A stretch of 37,804 nucleotides of DNA from Defluviimonas salinarum (GTDB lineage Bacteria; Pseudomonadota; Alphaproteobacteria; Rhodobacterales; Rhodobacteraceae), in NCBI RefSeq assembly GCF_026013545.1, contig NZ_JAPDOG010000001.1, positions 1 to 37,804 of the forward strand, read 5' to 3'. The first letter of the stretch is position 1; the number at the start of each line of letters is the position of its first letter. Below the pieces are notes generated by a model. The model was not told the DNA's origin, did not search any database, and saw only the letters and a list, made by a program, of their open reading frames with translations. Below are positions 7,288-16,076 of this stretch, piece by piece. Both the position numbers and the translations under genes were made by a program.

Positions 7288-8478
7288 ATGACGCTTGCAC
7301 CCTATGCCTGCCACCCGGAGACCTCGCGTGGCCGGCTCTTCCCGGAAACCATGTCCACCTTCCGCTCGCCCTTCCAGCGCGACCGCGACCGGATCATCCA
7401 TTCCTCCGCCTTCCGGCGCCTCAAGCACAAGACGCAGGTGTTCGTCGAGCACGAGGGCGATTATTACCGCACCCGGCTCACCCACACGATCGAGGTGGCA
7501 CAGGTCGCGCGCACCATCGCCGGGACGCTCGGCCTCAATGTGGAGCTGGCGGAGGCGGTGGCGCTGGCCCATGACCTCGGTCATCCACCCTTCGGCCATA
7601 CCGGCGAGGACGCGCTTCACGAACTGATGGCGCCCTATGGCGGCTTCGATCACAACGCGCAGGCGATCCGCATCGTCACCCGGCTCGAACGGCACTATGC
7701 CGATTTCGACGGGCTGAACCTGACCTGGGAGACGCTCGAGGGCATCGCCAAGCACAACGGTCCGGTGATCGGTCCGAACGCGCAGGGCTCGCATTCCGTG
7801 GCCGACCCGGCCGACATGCCCTATGCGCTGGCCGAGGTGAACGCTCAGTATGATCTGGAGCTTCACACCCATGCCTCGGCCGAGGCGCAGGTGGCGGCGG
7901 TGGCCGACGACGTCGCCTACAACCACCACGACCTCCACGACGGGCTCCGCGCCGGGCTCTTCTCCGAGGCGGACCTGATGGAGTTGCCGGTGACCGGCCC
8001 CGCCTTCGAGGAGGTCGACCGGCTCTATCCCGGCCTCGACCCCTCGCGTCGCCGCCACGAGGCCCTGCGCCGGGTCTTCGGGGTGATGGTCGAGGATGTC
8101 ATCGCCGTCGCCCGCAACCGGCTGGAGGCGAGCCAGCCGCAGTCGGCGCAGGAGATCCGCGAGATGGAAGGGCCGATTATCCGGTTCTCGAAACCGCTCT
8201 ACCAGAACCTCAAGGCGATCAAGTCGTTCCTCTTCACCCGCATGTACCGCGCGCCCTCGGTCGTGCGCGAGCGCCAGCGGGTGACGGCGATGGTCAAGGA
8301 TCTCTTTCCGCTCTTTCTCGAAGAGTCGTCGCTCCTGCCGGACGAGTGGCACGCCGACATCGCACGGGCGCAGGACCGGACCGAACTGGCCCGCGTCGTC
8401 CTCGACTATGTCGCGGGCATGACCGACCGCTTCGCGATCCAGGAGCACGAGCGGCTCTGCCGGGCCGGGGCGGCCTGA
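7288..8478 (+). CDS. dgt: Deoxyguanosinetriphosphate triphosphohydrolase-like protein
   Basis: A 396-residue HD-domain dNTPase. The N-terminal FQRDRDRIIHSSAFRRLKHKTQV motif (given here in part, around residues 30-50), the metal His in TRLTHTIEV, and the HD pair in ALAHDLGHPPFGHTGEDAL define the dGTPase family; DDVAYNHHD supplies the later metal Asp. It hydrolyses dGTP or other dNTPs to nucleoside and triphosphate, affecting nucleotide pools. The start at 7288 gives MTLAPYACHPETSRGRL, matching the family's beginning; upstream ATGs lie in the promoter region shared with erpA. It is followed after 3 bases by an ATPase gene. Confidence 0.94.
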   Translation: MTLAPYACHPETSRGRLFPETMSTFRSPFQRDRDRIIHSSAFRRLKHKTQVFVEHEGDYYRTRLTHTIEVAQVARTIAGTLGLNVELAEAVALAHDLGHPPFGHTGEDALHELMAPYGGFDHNAQAIRIVTRLERHYADFDGLNLTWETLEGIAKHNGPVIGPNAQGSHSVADPADMPYALAEVNAQYDLELHTHASAEAQVAAVADDVAYNHHDLHDGLRAGLFSEADLMELPVTGPAFEEVDRLYPGLDPSRRRHEALRRVFGVMVEDVIAVARNRLEASQPQSAQEIREMEGPIIRFSKPLYQNLKAIKSFLFTRMYRAPSVVRERQRVTAMVKDLFPLFLEESSLLPDEWHADIARAQDRTELARVVLDYVAGMTDRFAIQEHERLCRAGAA

Positions 8479-8481
8479 GCG

Positions 8482-9252
8482 GTGGCGCGGAGGAAATTCA
8501 CCACCAGCCTCCCCGCGCCCTATCTGAAACGGGTGACGGTCATCGCCGAGAAGTACGATCCGGGGCAGGGCTATCCCTTCGACCTGCCCTGGCTCGACGC
8601 GGATTTCGCGCTCGACTTCACCACGCCCGTCACCGTGCTCGTCGGCGAGAACGGCACCGGGAAGTCGACCCTGATCGAGGCGCTCGCCGCGATGGCCGGT
8701 TATGACGAGGCCGGGGGTGGCAAGGGTTACCGTCCGTTGGACCACTCGCGGGCGCTCGAGAAAAGCGGCGCCGCGCTCGGCGGAACATTTCGCGGCGGTT
8801 GGCTGCCGAAGGTCACCGATGGCTGGTTCTTCCGTGCCGAGAGCTTCTATACGGTGGCCCGCCATCTCGACGAGGCTGCGCTCGACGCGGGAGAAGCGCC
8901 GCCCGACTTCCTGTCCTGGTCGCATGGCGAAGGCTTCCTGCGCGTCTTCGCCGAACGCTGCCGGCGACAGGGCATCTACTTCCTCGACGAACCTGAAAGC
9001 GCGCTGTCGCCGCGCCGCCAACTCGAACTCCTGCGGCTCCTGAACGAGATCCAGACCGGCGCCGGGGCGCAGGTGATCATGGCGATCCATTCACCGATCC
9101 TGATGGCGCTTCCCGGCGCCCGGTTGCTGGAGATCACCCGGCTCGGCATTGCGGAGACCGACTACCGCAACACGCGGCACTTCCGGCTCTACCGCAGCTT
9201 CGCAGCCGATCCCGAGGAGTTCATCGCCGAGGCGCTGCGCGGCGAGTGGTGA
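8482..9252 (+). CDS. AAA/ABC-like ATPase (COG3910-like), function unknown
   Basis: A 256-residue single-domain ATPase starting with GTG (GTGGCGCGG) 3 bases after the dgt stop. It has Walker A VGENGTGKST near residue 55, a signature-like LSWSHGEGFL near 150, and Walker B with catalytic acid in IYFLDEPESALSP near 170, followed by MAIHSPILMALPGA. The layout is ABC-type (Rad50/SMC head) without a coiled coil or membrane part, as in COG3910 proteins. No partner domain is visible. The tight coupling to dgt suggests co-expression; the cellular job is unknown to me. Confidence 0.85.
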   Translation: MARRKFTTSLPAPYLKRVTVIAEKYDPGQGYPFDLPWLDADFALDFTTPVTVLVGENGTGKSTLIEALAAMAGYDEAGGGKGYRPLDHSRALEKSGAALGGTFRGGWLPKVTDGWFFRAESFYTVARHLDEAALDAGEAPPDFLSWSHGEGFLRVFAERCRRQGIYFLDEPESALSPRRQLELLRLLNEIQTGAGAQVIMAIHSPILMALPGARLLEITRLGIAETDYRNTRHFRLYRSFAADPEEFIAEALRGEW

Positions 9253-9271
9253 GGCAGACCGGCAGCCACCC

Positions 9272-9349
9272 CTTCATCTTGCCCGAAATATCCCGGGGGT
9301 GCGGGGGCGGCGCCCCCCGCCCGGTCGGCCGGCATCCGGGCCGGCCGAC
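9272..9349 (-). repeat. Intergenic hairpin-plus-ATATTT element, copy C, with a second hairpin
   Basis: On the minus strand the module reads a GCGGGGGGCG/CGCCCCCGC hairpin (9301-9320), then ACCCCCGGGATATTTCGGGC and AAGATGAAGG, matching copies A and B. Directly beside it, GTCGGCCGG (9324-9332) pairs perfectly with CCGGCCGAC (9341-9349) over an 8-base loop. The element lies between the ATPase gene and argS and may end the dgt transcript. Confidence 0.7.
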
Positions 9350-9435
9350 ACCCAGCCGATACCCTGCCCGCGCAGCCTGAGCATTGACGCCGCAAACCGC
9401 CTCTGGCATGGCAACCGGGACGGAAGGATATGCAG

Positions 9436-11181
9436 ATGAACCTCTTTGCCGAAATCCGGGCGCTCGTCGTCGAAAGCCTCGCCGACATGGCCACCAGGGG
9501 TGAGCTGCCCGCGGGGCTCGACATGGCCAATGTCGCGGTGGAACCGCCGCGTGACGCCGCGCATGGCGACATGGCGACCAATGCCGCGATGGTGCTCGCC
9601 AAGCCCGCCGGCCTCGCGCCGCGCGTGATCGCGGAGACGCTGGCCGCGCGCCTCGCGGCCGATCCGCGCATCACCACCGCCGAGGTGGCGGGTCCGGGTT
9701 TCCTCAATCTCCGCCTCGCGCCCGCCGTATGGCAGGGGGTCGTCGGCGCCGCGCTGACCGAAGGCCGCGATTTCGGCCGTTCAACCCTGGGGCAGGGGAC
9801 CCGCGTCAACGTCGAGTTCGTCTCCGCAAACCCGACCGGGCCGATGCATGTCGGCCATACCCGCGGCGCGGTCTTCGGCGACGCGCTGGCGGCGCTGCTC
9901 GACTTTGCCGGCTTCGACGTCACCCGCGAATACTACATCAACGATGGCGGAGCGCAGGTCGACGTGCTCGCCCGCTCGGCCTATGAGCGCTACCGCGAGG
10001 CCAACGGCCTCGATCCCGAGATCGCCGAGGGGCTCTATCCCGGCGATTACCTCATTCCCGTGGGCGAGGCGCTGAAGGCCAAGTACGGCGACACGCTGCT
10101 CGACCGGCCCGAGGCCGACTGGCTCGCCGAGGTGCGCGAATTCGCCACCGCCGAGATGATGGCGATGATCCGCGAGGATCTGGCGCTCCTCGGCGTCAGG
10201 ATGGATGTCTACTCATCGGAGAAGGCGCTCTACGGCACCGGCAAGATCGAGGGCGCGATCGACACTTTGCGCGGCATGGGGCTGATCTACGAGGGTACGC
10301 TGGAGCCGCCGAAGGGCAAGCTGCCCGAGGACTGGGAGGAGCGCGAGCAGACGCTGTTCCGTTCCACCGCGCATGGCGACGACGTCGACCGGCCGGTGAA
10401 GAAGTCGGACGGATCCTGGACCTATTTCGCGCCCGACATCGCCTACCACTACGACAAGGTGACGCGAGGCTACGATCTCCTGATCGACATCCTCGGCGCC
10501 GATCACGGCGGCTATGTGAAGCGGCTGAAGGCGGTGGTCTCGGCGCTGTCGGGCGGCAAGGTGCCCCTGGAGGTCAAGCTCATCCAGCTCGTCAAGCTCT
10601 GGAAGAACGGCGCGCCCTTCAAGATGTCGAAGCGCGCGGGAACCTTCGTGACGCTCCGCGACGTGGTCGAGCAGGCCGGCGCGGACGTGACCCGCTTCGT
10701 GATGCTTACCCGCAAGAACGACGCGGCCCTGGACTTCGATTTCGACAAGGTGCTGGAACAGTCTAAGGACAACCCGGTCTGGTATGTGCAGTACGCCCAT
10801 GCCCGCGTCTCTTCGGTGATCCGCAAGGCGACCGCGGCCGGGATCGCGGCGGATGACGCCACCCTCGCGGCGGCCGACCTCGCGAAACTCGGCCACGAGG
10901 CCGAGATCGGACTCGCGAAGAAGATCGCCGAATGGCCGCGTCTCGTCGAGATCGCCGCGCGCGGGCAGGAGCCGCACCGGATCGCGTTCTACCTCTACGA
11001 GCTTGCCTCCGATCTCCACGCGCTCTGGAACCGCGGCAACGACGATGCCTCCTTGCGCTTCCTGCAGGAGGGCGACGCGGCCACGAGCCAGGCCAAAATC
11101 GCGCTCGCGCGGGCCACGGGCGTTGTCATTTCGGCGGGTCTTGGTATCCTTGGCGTGACCCCGGCCGAAGAGATGCGCTGA
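9436..11181 (+). CDS. argS: Arginine--tRNA ligase
   Basis: A 581-residue class I aminoacyl-tRNA synthetase of normal length. The class signatures are [16 protein letters not shown] (HIGH motif as HVGH) near residue 135 and KMSKRAG near residue 395. The N-terminal Add-1 domain and the C-terminal DALR anticodon domain ([20 protein letters not shown]) are both present. I chose the ATG at 9436 (MNLFAEI) because GGAAGG at 9422-9427 is 8 bases upstream, whereas the ATG at 9430 is only 2 bases from it. It is followed 82 bases later by the SPOR gene, with which it is often linked in this order. Confidence 0.96.
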   Translation: MNLFAEIRALVVESLADMATRGELPAGLDMANVAVEPPRDAAHGDMATNAAMVLAKPAGLAPRVIAETLAARLAADPRITTAEVAGPGFLNLRLAPAVWQGVVGAALTEGRDFGRSTLGQGTRVNVEFVSANPTGPMHVGHTRGAVFGDALAALLDFAGFDVTREYYINDGGAQVDVLARSAYERYREANGLDPEIAEGLYPGDYLIPVGEALKAKYGDTLLDRPEADWLAEVREFATAEMMAMIREDLALLGVRMDVYSSEKALYGTGKIEGAIDTLRGMGLIYEGTLEPPKGKLPEDWEEREQTLFRSTAHGDDVDRPVKKSDGSWTYFAPDIAYHYDKVTRGYDLLIDILGADHGGYVKRLKAVVSALSGGKVPLEVKLIQLVKLWKNGAPFKMSKRAGTFVTLRDVVEQAGADVTRFVMLTRKNDAALDFDFDKVLEQSKDNPVWYVQYAHARVSSVIRKATAAGIAADDATLAAADLAKLGHEAEIGLAKKIAEWPRLVEIAARGQEPHRIAFYLYELASDLHALWNRGNDDASLRFLQEGDAATSQAKIALARATGVVISAGLGILGVTPAEEMR

Positions 11182-11263
11182 CACAAGACGCCAGCCGGGA
11201 CGACGCAGGCAAGACGGACCCGGCGCCGCCGAATACGGGCGCGGCGCGCGAGCGAGGCAGAGC

Positions 11264-12271
11264 ATGGCGGAAGCGGATTATGACGACTACGACGCCTATG
11301 ACGGCTACGCCGAGGCGGCGTTGGCGCGCGCCCGGCGCGGTGGGGCGGTTCAGAAATGGATCAACGGCGCCGGGGCGGTCACGTCGCTCGCGCTGATCGT
11401 CGGGGTGGGTATCTGGGGATACAATCTCGCGGTGCGTGACGTGCACGGCGTCCCCGTCGTGCGCGCGCTGGAGGGGCCGGCGCGGATCGCCCCGGAAAAC
11501 CCCGGCGGCGAGCTTGCGTTGCACCAGGGCATGGCGGTCAACGAGATCGCCGCCGACGGCGCTGCGGGCGACCCAGCCGAGACGCTGACCCTCGCCCCAC
11601 GGCCCGAGGGGCTGGCCGAGGAGGACCAGCCGATGGGCGCGATCGCCGAGGCCGGCGGCCAAACTGCACCCGGCGACCATGCCGGCACGGTGGAACCCGC
11701 GCCGCTCGATCCCGCTCTATCCGGCGAGGAAGCCCCGGCGCTGCTGGAGCCGCTGCCCGATGGGCCGGTCGAGCCGGTCGTCGGGCTCGAGACCGAACTC
11801 GCGGCGGCCGGGGCACCGTTCGTGGCCCCGGACGTGATCGCCTCCGACATTCCCGGCGTCGCGGTCTCGCGCCGCCCCGCTGCACGGCCCGGAAGCGCCG
11901 CAATTGCCGATCCGGGCTCCGACGCGGCGATCGACCCGATGGCCGAAGCTGCCGCCGCCGCTGTGGCGCTGGCGCTCGCGCCGCAGCTCGCGGCCGATGT
12001 GGCGCCCGGATCGCTGGCCACGGGCACGCAACTCGTGCAGATCGGCTCCTACCCCGGAGAGTCCGAGGCGCGGCTCGAATGGGACAAGGCGTCGGCGCGG
12101 TTCGGCGCGCTCATGGACGGCAAGCGCCGGGTGATCGAGCCCGCGGAAAGCGGCGGCCAGACCTTCTACCGGCTGCGCGTGGAAGGCTTCTCCGATCTCG
12201 ACGACGCCCGGCGCTTCTGTGCCGCGCTCAAGGCCGAGAACGCCGAATGCGTGCCCGCCGAGGTGCGCTGA
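11264..12271 (+). CDS. SPOR domain-containing inner-membrane protein
   Basis: A 335-residue bitopic protein. It has a short acidic/Tyr-rich cytoplasmic N-terminus (DYDDYDAYDGY), one transmembrane helix at about 43-62 (VTSLALIVGVGIWGY), a long Ala/Pro/Glu-rich periplasmic linker of low complexity, and a C-terminal SPOR domain from about 255 (QLVQIGSYPGESEA to ENAECVPAEV). SPOR domains bind peptidoglycan stripped of side stems at the division septum. Its stop overlaps the nagZ ATG, coupling it to a peptidoglycan-recycling enzyme. The linker varies widely among homologues, so only the two ends support the call. Confidence 0.88.
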   Translation: MAEADYDDYDAYDGYAEAALARARRGGAVQKWINGAGAVTSLALIVGVGIWGYNLAVRDVHGVPVVRALEGPARIAPENPGGELALHQGMAVNEIAADGAAGDPAETLTLAPRPEGLAEEDQPMGAIAEAGGQTAPGDHAGTVEPAPLDPALSGEEAPALLEPLPDGPVEPVVGLETELAAAGAPFVAPDVIASDIPGVAVSRRPAARPGSAAIADPGSDAAIDPMAEAAAAAVALALAPQLAADVAPGSLATGTQLVQIGSYPGESEARLEWDKASARFGALMDGKRRVIEPAESGGQTFYRLRVEGFSDLDDARRFCAALKAENAECVPAEVR

Positions 12272-13281
12272 TGACCCAGTCCGCGACGATCCTCGGCTGC
12301 GAGGGCAGCCGGCTCGGCACCGACGAGGCTGCGTTTTTCCGCGAGGCCGATCCCTTGGGCTTCATCCTCTTTGCCCGAAATGTCGAGACACCGGACCAGC
12401 TCCGTCGCCTGACAGGCGATCTGCGTGCCGCGGTCGGCCGCGAGGCGCCGATCCTCGTCGACCAGGAGGGCGGCCGGGTCCAGCGGCTCGGCGCGCCGCA
12501 CTGGCGCGAATGGCTGCCGCCACTCGATCAGGTCGCCCGGACGGCGCCGGAGGCGATGGAGCGCGGCCTCTACCTCCGCTACCGGCTGATCGCGGCGGAG
12601 CTGCGGGCGGTCGGCATCGACGCGAACTGCGCGCCGACGGCGGACATCGCCGGGCAAGACACCCATCCGTTCCTGAAGAACCGCTGCTTCGGAGCCGACG
12701 CCGCGACTGTGACGCGGGCGGCACGCGCCTCGGCCGAGGGCCTGCTTCAGGGCGGGGTCCTGCCGGTGATGAAGCACCTCCCCGGCCACGGTCGCGCGGT
12801 GGTGGACAGCCACCTGCAGCTGCCGCGCGTGGGCGCGGCGTTGGGCGATCTCGACGCCACCGACTTCGCCCCGTTCCGGGCGCTCGCCGATCTGCCGATG
12901 GCGATGACCGCCCATATCGTCTTCGACGCGGTTGACGCGGAGCGGCCGGCCACCGCCTCGGCGGCGGCCATCGCACTCATCCGCGACAGGATCGGCTTCG
13001 GCGGGCTCCTGATGACTGACGATCTGTCGATGGAGGCGCTTTCGGGTACGCTTGGCGAACGCGCGGCGGCTGGGATCGCGGCGGGCTGCGACATCGCGCT
13101 CTACTGCAAGGGCATCCGCGCGGAGGCCGAGGCCGTCGTCGTCGCCTCCGGTCACCTCTCCGGCGCAGCCGCGGCACGGGCCGAGCAGGCGCTGGCCTGC
13201 CGCCGGCCCCCCGATGCCATTGACACGGCCCTTCTGGAAGCCGAACTTGAGGCCCTTCTGATGGGGCGGGTCCATGGCTGA
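12271..13281 (+). CDS. nagZ: Beta-N-acetylhexosaminidase NagZ (GH3)
   Basis: A 336-residue glycoside hydrolase family 3 enzyme. It has LVDQEGGRVQRL near residue 65, the general-acid loop KHLPGHGRAVVDSH near 165 with the Asp-His dyad, and the nucleophile Asp in LMTDDLSMEAL near 245. It removes terminal N-acetylglucosamine from anhydro-muropeptides in the cytoplasm during cell-wall recycling. The ATG at 12271 shares a base with the preceding stop codon (TGATG), so I used it instead of upstream starts in the same frame, which lie inside the SPOR gene. It overlaps scpA by 8 bases. Confidence 0.95.
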   Translation: MTQSATILGCEGSRLGTDEAAFFREADPLGFILFARNVETPDQLRRLTGDLRAAVGREAPILVDQEGGRVQRLGAPHWREWLPPLDQVARTAPEAMERGLYLRYRLIAAELRAVGIDANCAPTADIAGQDTHPFLKNRCFGADAATVTRAARASAEGLLQGGVLPVMKHLPGHGRAVVDSHLQLPRVGAALGDLDATDFAPFRALADLPMAMTAHIVFDAVDAERPATASAAAIALIRDRIGFGGLLMTDDLSMEALSGTLGERAAAGIAAGCDIALYCKGIRAEAEAVVVASGHLSGAAAARAEQALACRRPPDAIDTALLEAELEALLMGRVHG

Positions 13282-14062
13282 ACCGACAGCGTTCGAGGAA
13301 GACCGGACCTCGGTCAGCGAGCGCCTCGCCGCCGAGGCGCTGATCGTTGATGTCGACGGCTTCGAGGGGCCGCTCGACCTCCTCCTGACGCTGTCGCGCA
13401 CCCAGAAGGTCGACCTGCGCAAGATTTCGGTGCTGCGGCTCGCCGAACAGTACCTTTCCTTCGTCGACAAGGCCAAGGTGCTCCGGCTTGAACTCGCGGC
13501 CGATTACCTTGTGATGGCGGCCTGGCTCGCCTTCCTGAAATCGCGCCTGCTGCTGCCGCCCGATCCCGAGGACGAGGGTCCCTCGGGCGAGGAACTGGCC
13601 GCCCATCTCGCCTTCCAGCTCGAACGGCTGCAGGCGATGCGCGAATCCGCCGCCCGCCTCATGGCGCGCGACCAGAAGGGACGCGACTTCTTCGTGCGCG
13701 GCGTGCCCGAGGACGTGATGCGGGTGCGCAAGGTCACCTATACCGCGACGCTCCTCGACCTGATGCAGGCATATGCCCGGATCCGCACCCGCGATGAATT
13801 TCGCCCCTATGCGATGGACCGCCACCATGTCTTCACCATGGAACAGGCGCTCGACCGGATGCGCGGCCTGATCGGCTACGCCGGTGACTGGACCGACCTC
13901 GCCGTCTACCTGCCCGAGGGCTGGACCGCCGATCCCGCGCGCCGCCGCTCGGCCACGGCGGCGACCTTCGCGGCCTCGCTGGAGCTTGCCAAGCAGGGAC
14001 AGATCGAGTTGAGACAGGCCGAGACCTTCGCGCCCATCGCCATCAGACGGAAAGAGACGTGA
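13274..14062 (+). CDS. scpA: Segregation and condensation protein A (kleisin)
   Basis: A 262-residue ScpA kleisin. The diagnostic N-terminal motif FEGPLDLLLTLSRTQKVDLRKI begins near residue 30, followed by LAADYLVMAAWLAFLKSRLLLP. The C-terminal winged-helix part contains FAASLELAKQGQIELRQAETFAPI. It bridges SMC heads and, with ScpB, forms condensin for chromosome segregation. The start overlaps nagZ by 8 bases and its end overlaps scpB by 4 bases, so the three genes are likely one translational unit. Confidence 0.96.
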   Translation: MAEPTAFEEDRTSVSERLAAEALIVDVDGFEGPLDLLLTLSRTQKVDLRKISVLRLAEQYLSFVDKAKVLRLELAADYLVMAAWLAFLKSRLLLPPDPEDEGPSGEELAAHLAFQLERLQAMRESAARLMARDQKGRDFFVRGVPEDVMRVRKVTYTATLLDLMQAYARIRTRDEFRPYAMDRHHVFTMEQALDRMRGLIGYAGDWTDLAVYLPEGWTADPARRRSATAATFAASLELAKQGQIELRQAETFAPIAIRRKET

Positions 14063-14703
14063 CCGAGACCAGCGCGCCCGAGAAGAGCCTCTTCGAGGCC
14101 CCACCCATCGCCGAGCAGGAGCGGATGGTGGAGGCGATCCTCTTCGCATCGACGGACCCGGTGACGGTCGCCGATCTCGCCGCGCGGATGCCGCATGGAT
14201 CGGACCCGGCGGAGGCGCTCGTCTACCTGCGCAAGCGCTACGAGGGCAGGGGTGTCCGTGTGGTGAAGGTCGGCGATGCCTGGGCGATGCGCACCGCGCC
14301 CGATCTCGGCTTCCTGATGCAGAAGGAGACGGTCGAGACCCGCAAGCTCTCGCGCGCGGCGATCGAGACGCTGGCGATCATAGCCTATCACCAGCCCGCC
14401 ACCCGCGCCGAGATCGAGGAGATCCGCGGCGTCGCGGTGAGCCGCGGCACGGTCGACCAGCTTCTCGAGATGGAGTGGGTCCGTTTCGGCCGCCGGCGGA
14501 TGACCCCGGGCCGGCCGGTGACCTATGTGGTCACGCAACAATTCCTCGACCATTTCGGGCTGGAATCGGCGCGCGACCTGCCGGGGCTGAAGGAACTCCG
14601 CGCCGCCGGCCTTCTCGACAGCCGGCCCCTGCCGGGCACGGTCAGCCTCTCCGACGAGGAAGCCGAGGACCAGGCCGGCCAAAGCGAGCTTTTCGAGGAT
14701 TGA
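14059..14703 (+). CDS. scpB: Segregation and condensation protein B
   Basis: A 214-residue ScpB with two winged-helix domains. Typical segments are EAILFASTDPVTVADLA near residue 25, the TRKLSRAAIETLAIIAYHQPATRAEIEEIRGV region (residues about 95-125), and YVVTQQFLDHFGL near 160. It uses a GTG start within the scpA stop (GTGA). Its end faces dcd across a 54-base gap that holds a bidirectional terminator hairpin. It works with ScpA and SMC in chromosome condensation. Confidence 0.96.
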   Translation: MTETSAPEKSLFEAPPIAEQERMVEAILFASTDPVTVADLAARMPHGSDPAEALVYLRKRYEGRGVRVVKVGDAWAMRTAPDLGFLMQKETVETRKLSRAAIETLAIIAYHQPATRAEIEEIRGVAVSRGTVDQLLEMEWVRFGRRRMTPGRPVTYVVTQQFLDHFGLESARDLPGLKELRAAGLLDSRPLPGTVSLSDEEAEDQAGQSELFED

Positions 14704-14725
14704 GCCCGGCCCGGCCGCCGGACCT

Positions 14726-14746
14726 CGATTTTTCGCCGAAAAATCG
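14726..14746. terminator. Bidirectional terminator between scpB and dcd
   Basis: CGATTTTTCG (14726-14735) and CGAAAAATCG (14737-14746) form a perfect palindrome around one base. T- and A-runs lie inside the arms, so a stem followed by a T-run is available on either strand. It sits between the convergent ends of scpB (+) and dcd (-). Confidence 0.65.
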
Positions 14747-14757
14747 GTGCCTGGCGG

Positions 14758-15852
14758 TCACGCCGCGCGGAAATGCTTGGAGAGTTTCAGCCCCTGGCCC
14801 TGATAATTCGAGGCGATGCCGCTGCCATAGAGCCGCGCCGGCCGCGCGGCCATGCGCTCGTAGACGAGCCGGCCCACGACCTGCCCGTGTTCGAGGACGA
14901 AGGGGGCCTCGTGGCAACGCACCTCCAGCACCCCGCGCGAGCCCGTGCCGCCGGCCTCGGCCCAACCGAATCCGGGGTCGAAGAAGCCCGCGTAATGGAC
15001 CCGGAACTCGCCCACCATCGCAAGGTAGGGCGCCATCTCGGCGGCGTAGTCGGGCGGGATCGTCACCGCCTCGCGGCTGACGAGGATGTAGAACGCGCCG
15101 GGATCGAGGATGATCCGGCCCTCGGTGGTGCGGACCTCCTCCCAGAAGTCGAGGGGCGCGTAGTGACCGATGAGGTCGAGGTCGATCACCCCGGTATGGG
15201 GTTTCGCGCGATAGCCGACGAGGTCGCCTGCCGCGGGCTTGAGATCGACCGAGAACCCGAGCCCCTCGGAGATCACTGCCGTTCCAGAGACGAGGCTCTC
15301 GGCGGCGTGCAGCTCCCGCAGTTCGACGTCGGTCAAAAGCGCCTGGCCATGCCGGAACCGGATCTGGTTGAGCCGCATGCCGGGCCGGACCAGCACGGAA
15401 AAGGAGCGCGGGCAGATCTCGGCGTAGAGCGGGCCGTGATAGCCCTCGGGGATGCGGTCGAATTCCTCGCCGCCATCGGTGATCGTGCGGGTCAGGAGGT
15501 CAAGCCGGCCGGTCGAGCTCTTGGCATTGGCGACCGCGGTGAGACCGCTGGGCAGCGCCAGGCTTTCGGCCAGAGGCACGACATAGACGCAGCCCTTTTC
15601 CAGCACCGCGCCCTGGCTCAGGTCGACGCGGTGCATCTCGAACTCGGCGAGGCGCTCGGCGACGGTGCGGCCCTTGCCGGCGAGGAACGAGGCGCGGACG
15701 CGGTAGGCGACGGTGCCGAGGCGGAGATCGAGGCTCGCGGGCTGGACCTGGATTTCCTCGACGGCGGGATCTGCGGCGATCTGGCCTTCCCGGATCATCC
15801 CGCGCAGCGCCGCATCGGCCAGGACGCCGGTTCCGCGGGTCTCAACGCTCAT
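14758..15852 (-). CDS. dcd: Double-length dCTP deaminase (2'-deoxycytidine 5'-triphosphate deaminase)
   Basis: A 364-residue protein, about twice the usual ~190-residue Dcd. The first half has the active-site loop NAKSSTGRLDLLTR (Ser and Arg) and the candidate catalytic Glu in GPLYAEICPRSF. The second half repeats the fold, with IPPDYAAEMAPY, HYAGFFDPGFG and VLEVRCHEAPF, but lacks the SSxGR loop. It should deaminate dCTP to dUTP to feed dTMP synthesis, probably assembling as a trimer of two-domain chains that mimics the usual hexamer (inference). This long form is common in Rhodobacterales. It is convergent with scpB. Confidence 0.9.
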   Translation of the reverse strand: MSVETRGTGVLADAALRGMIREGQIAADPAVEEIQVQPASLDLRLGTVAYRVRASFLAGKGRTVAERLAEFEMHRVDLSQGAVLEKGCVYVVPLAESLALPSGLTAVANAKSSTGRLDLLTRTITDGGEEFDRIPEGYHGPLYAEICPRSFSVLVRPGMRLNQIRFRHGQALLTDVELRELHAAESLVSGTAVISEGLGFSVDLKPAAGDLVGYRAKPHTGVIDLDLIGHYAPLDFWEEVRTTEGRIILDPGAFYILVSREAVTIPPDYAAEMAPYLAMVGEFRVHYAGFFDPGFGWAEAGGTGSRGVLEVRCHEAPFVLEHGQVVGRLVYERMAARPARLYGSGIASNYQGQGLKLSKHFRAA

Positions 15853-15909
15853 CTGCCGTCTCCCGATATGCGAACGCCCACCCCGGCGAAGGGGTGGGCG
15901 TTTCGGTGA

Positions 15910-15987
15910 TGGTCGGGCCGGCGAGATTCGAACTCGCGACCTTCCGCCCCCCAGACGGACGCGCTAACCAGGCTGCGCCACGGCCCG
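15910..15987 (-). tRNA. tRNA-Pro (GGG)
   Basis: Read on the minus strand, acceptor stem CGGGCCG (15987-15981) pairs with CGGCCCG (15920-15914), followed by discriminator A and an encoded CCA at 15912-15910. The D arm is GCGCAGCCTGGTTAGCGC, the T arm contains GGTTCGAATC-type GAGTTCGAATCTC, and the anticodon loop CTGGGGG gives anticodon GGG. It lies between merR and dcd, all on the minus strand. Confidence 0.96.
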
Positions 15988-16076
15988 ACGAAGCGGGGTA
16001 TAGGCCGATTGCGGGGGCGGGGGCAAGCGCCAAAACGCATGTCGGAACCGGAGCCGAAATCGTTCGCACCGCCCGC

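Noticed and set aside
12079-12270. Longer NagZ starting upstream
   Set aside because: The extension lies within the SPOR domain gene in another frame; ATG at 12271 begins exactly where the NagZ family does.
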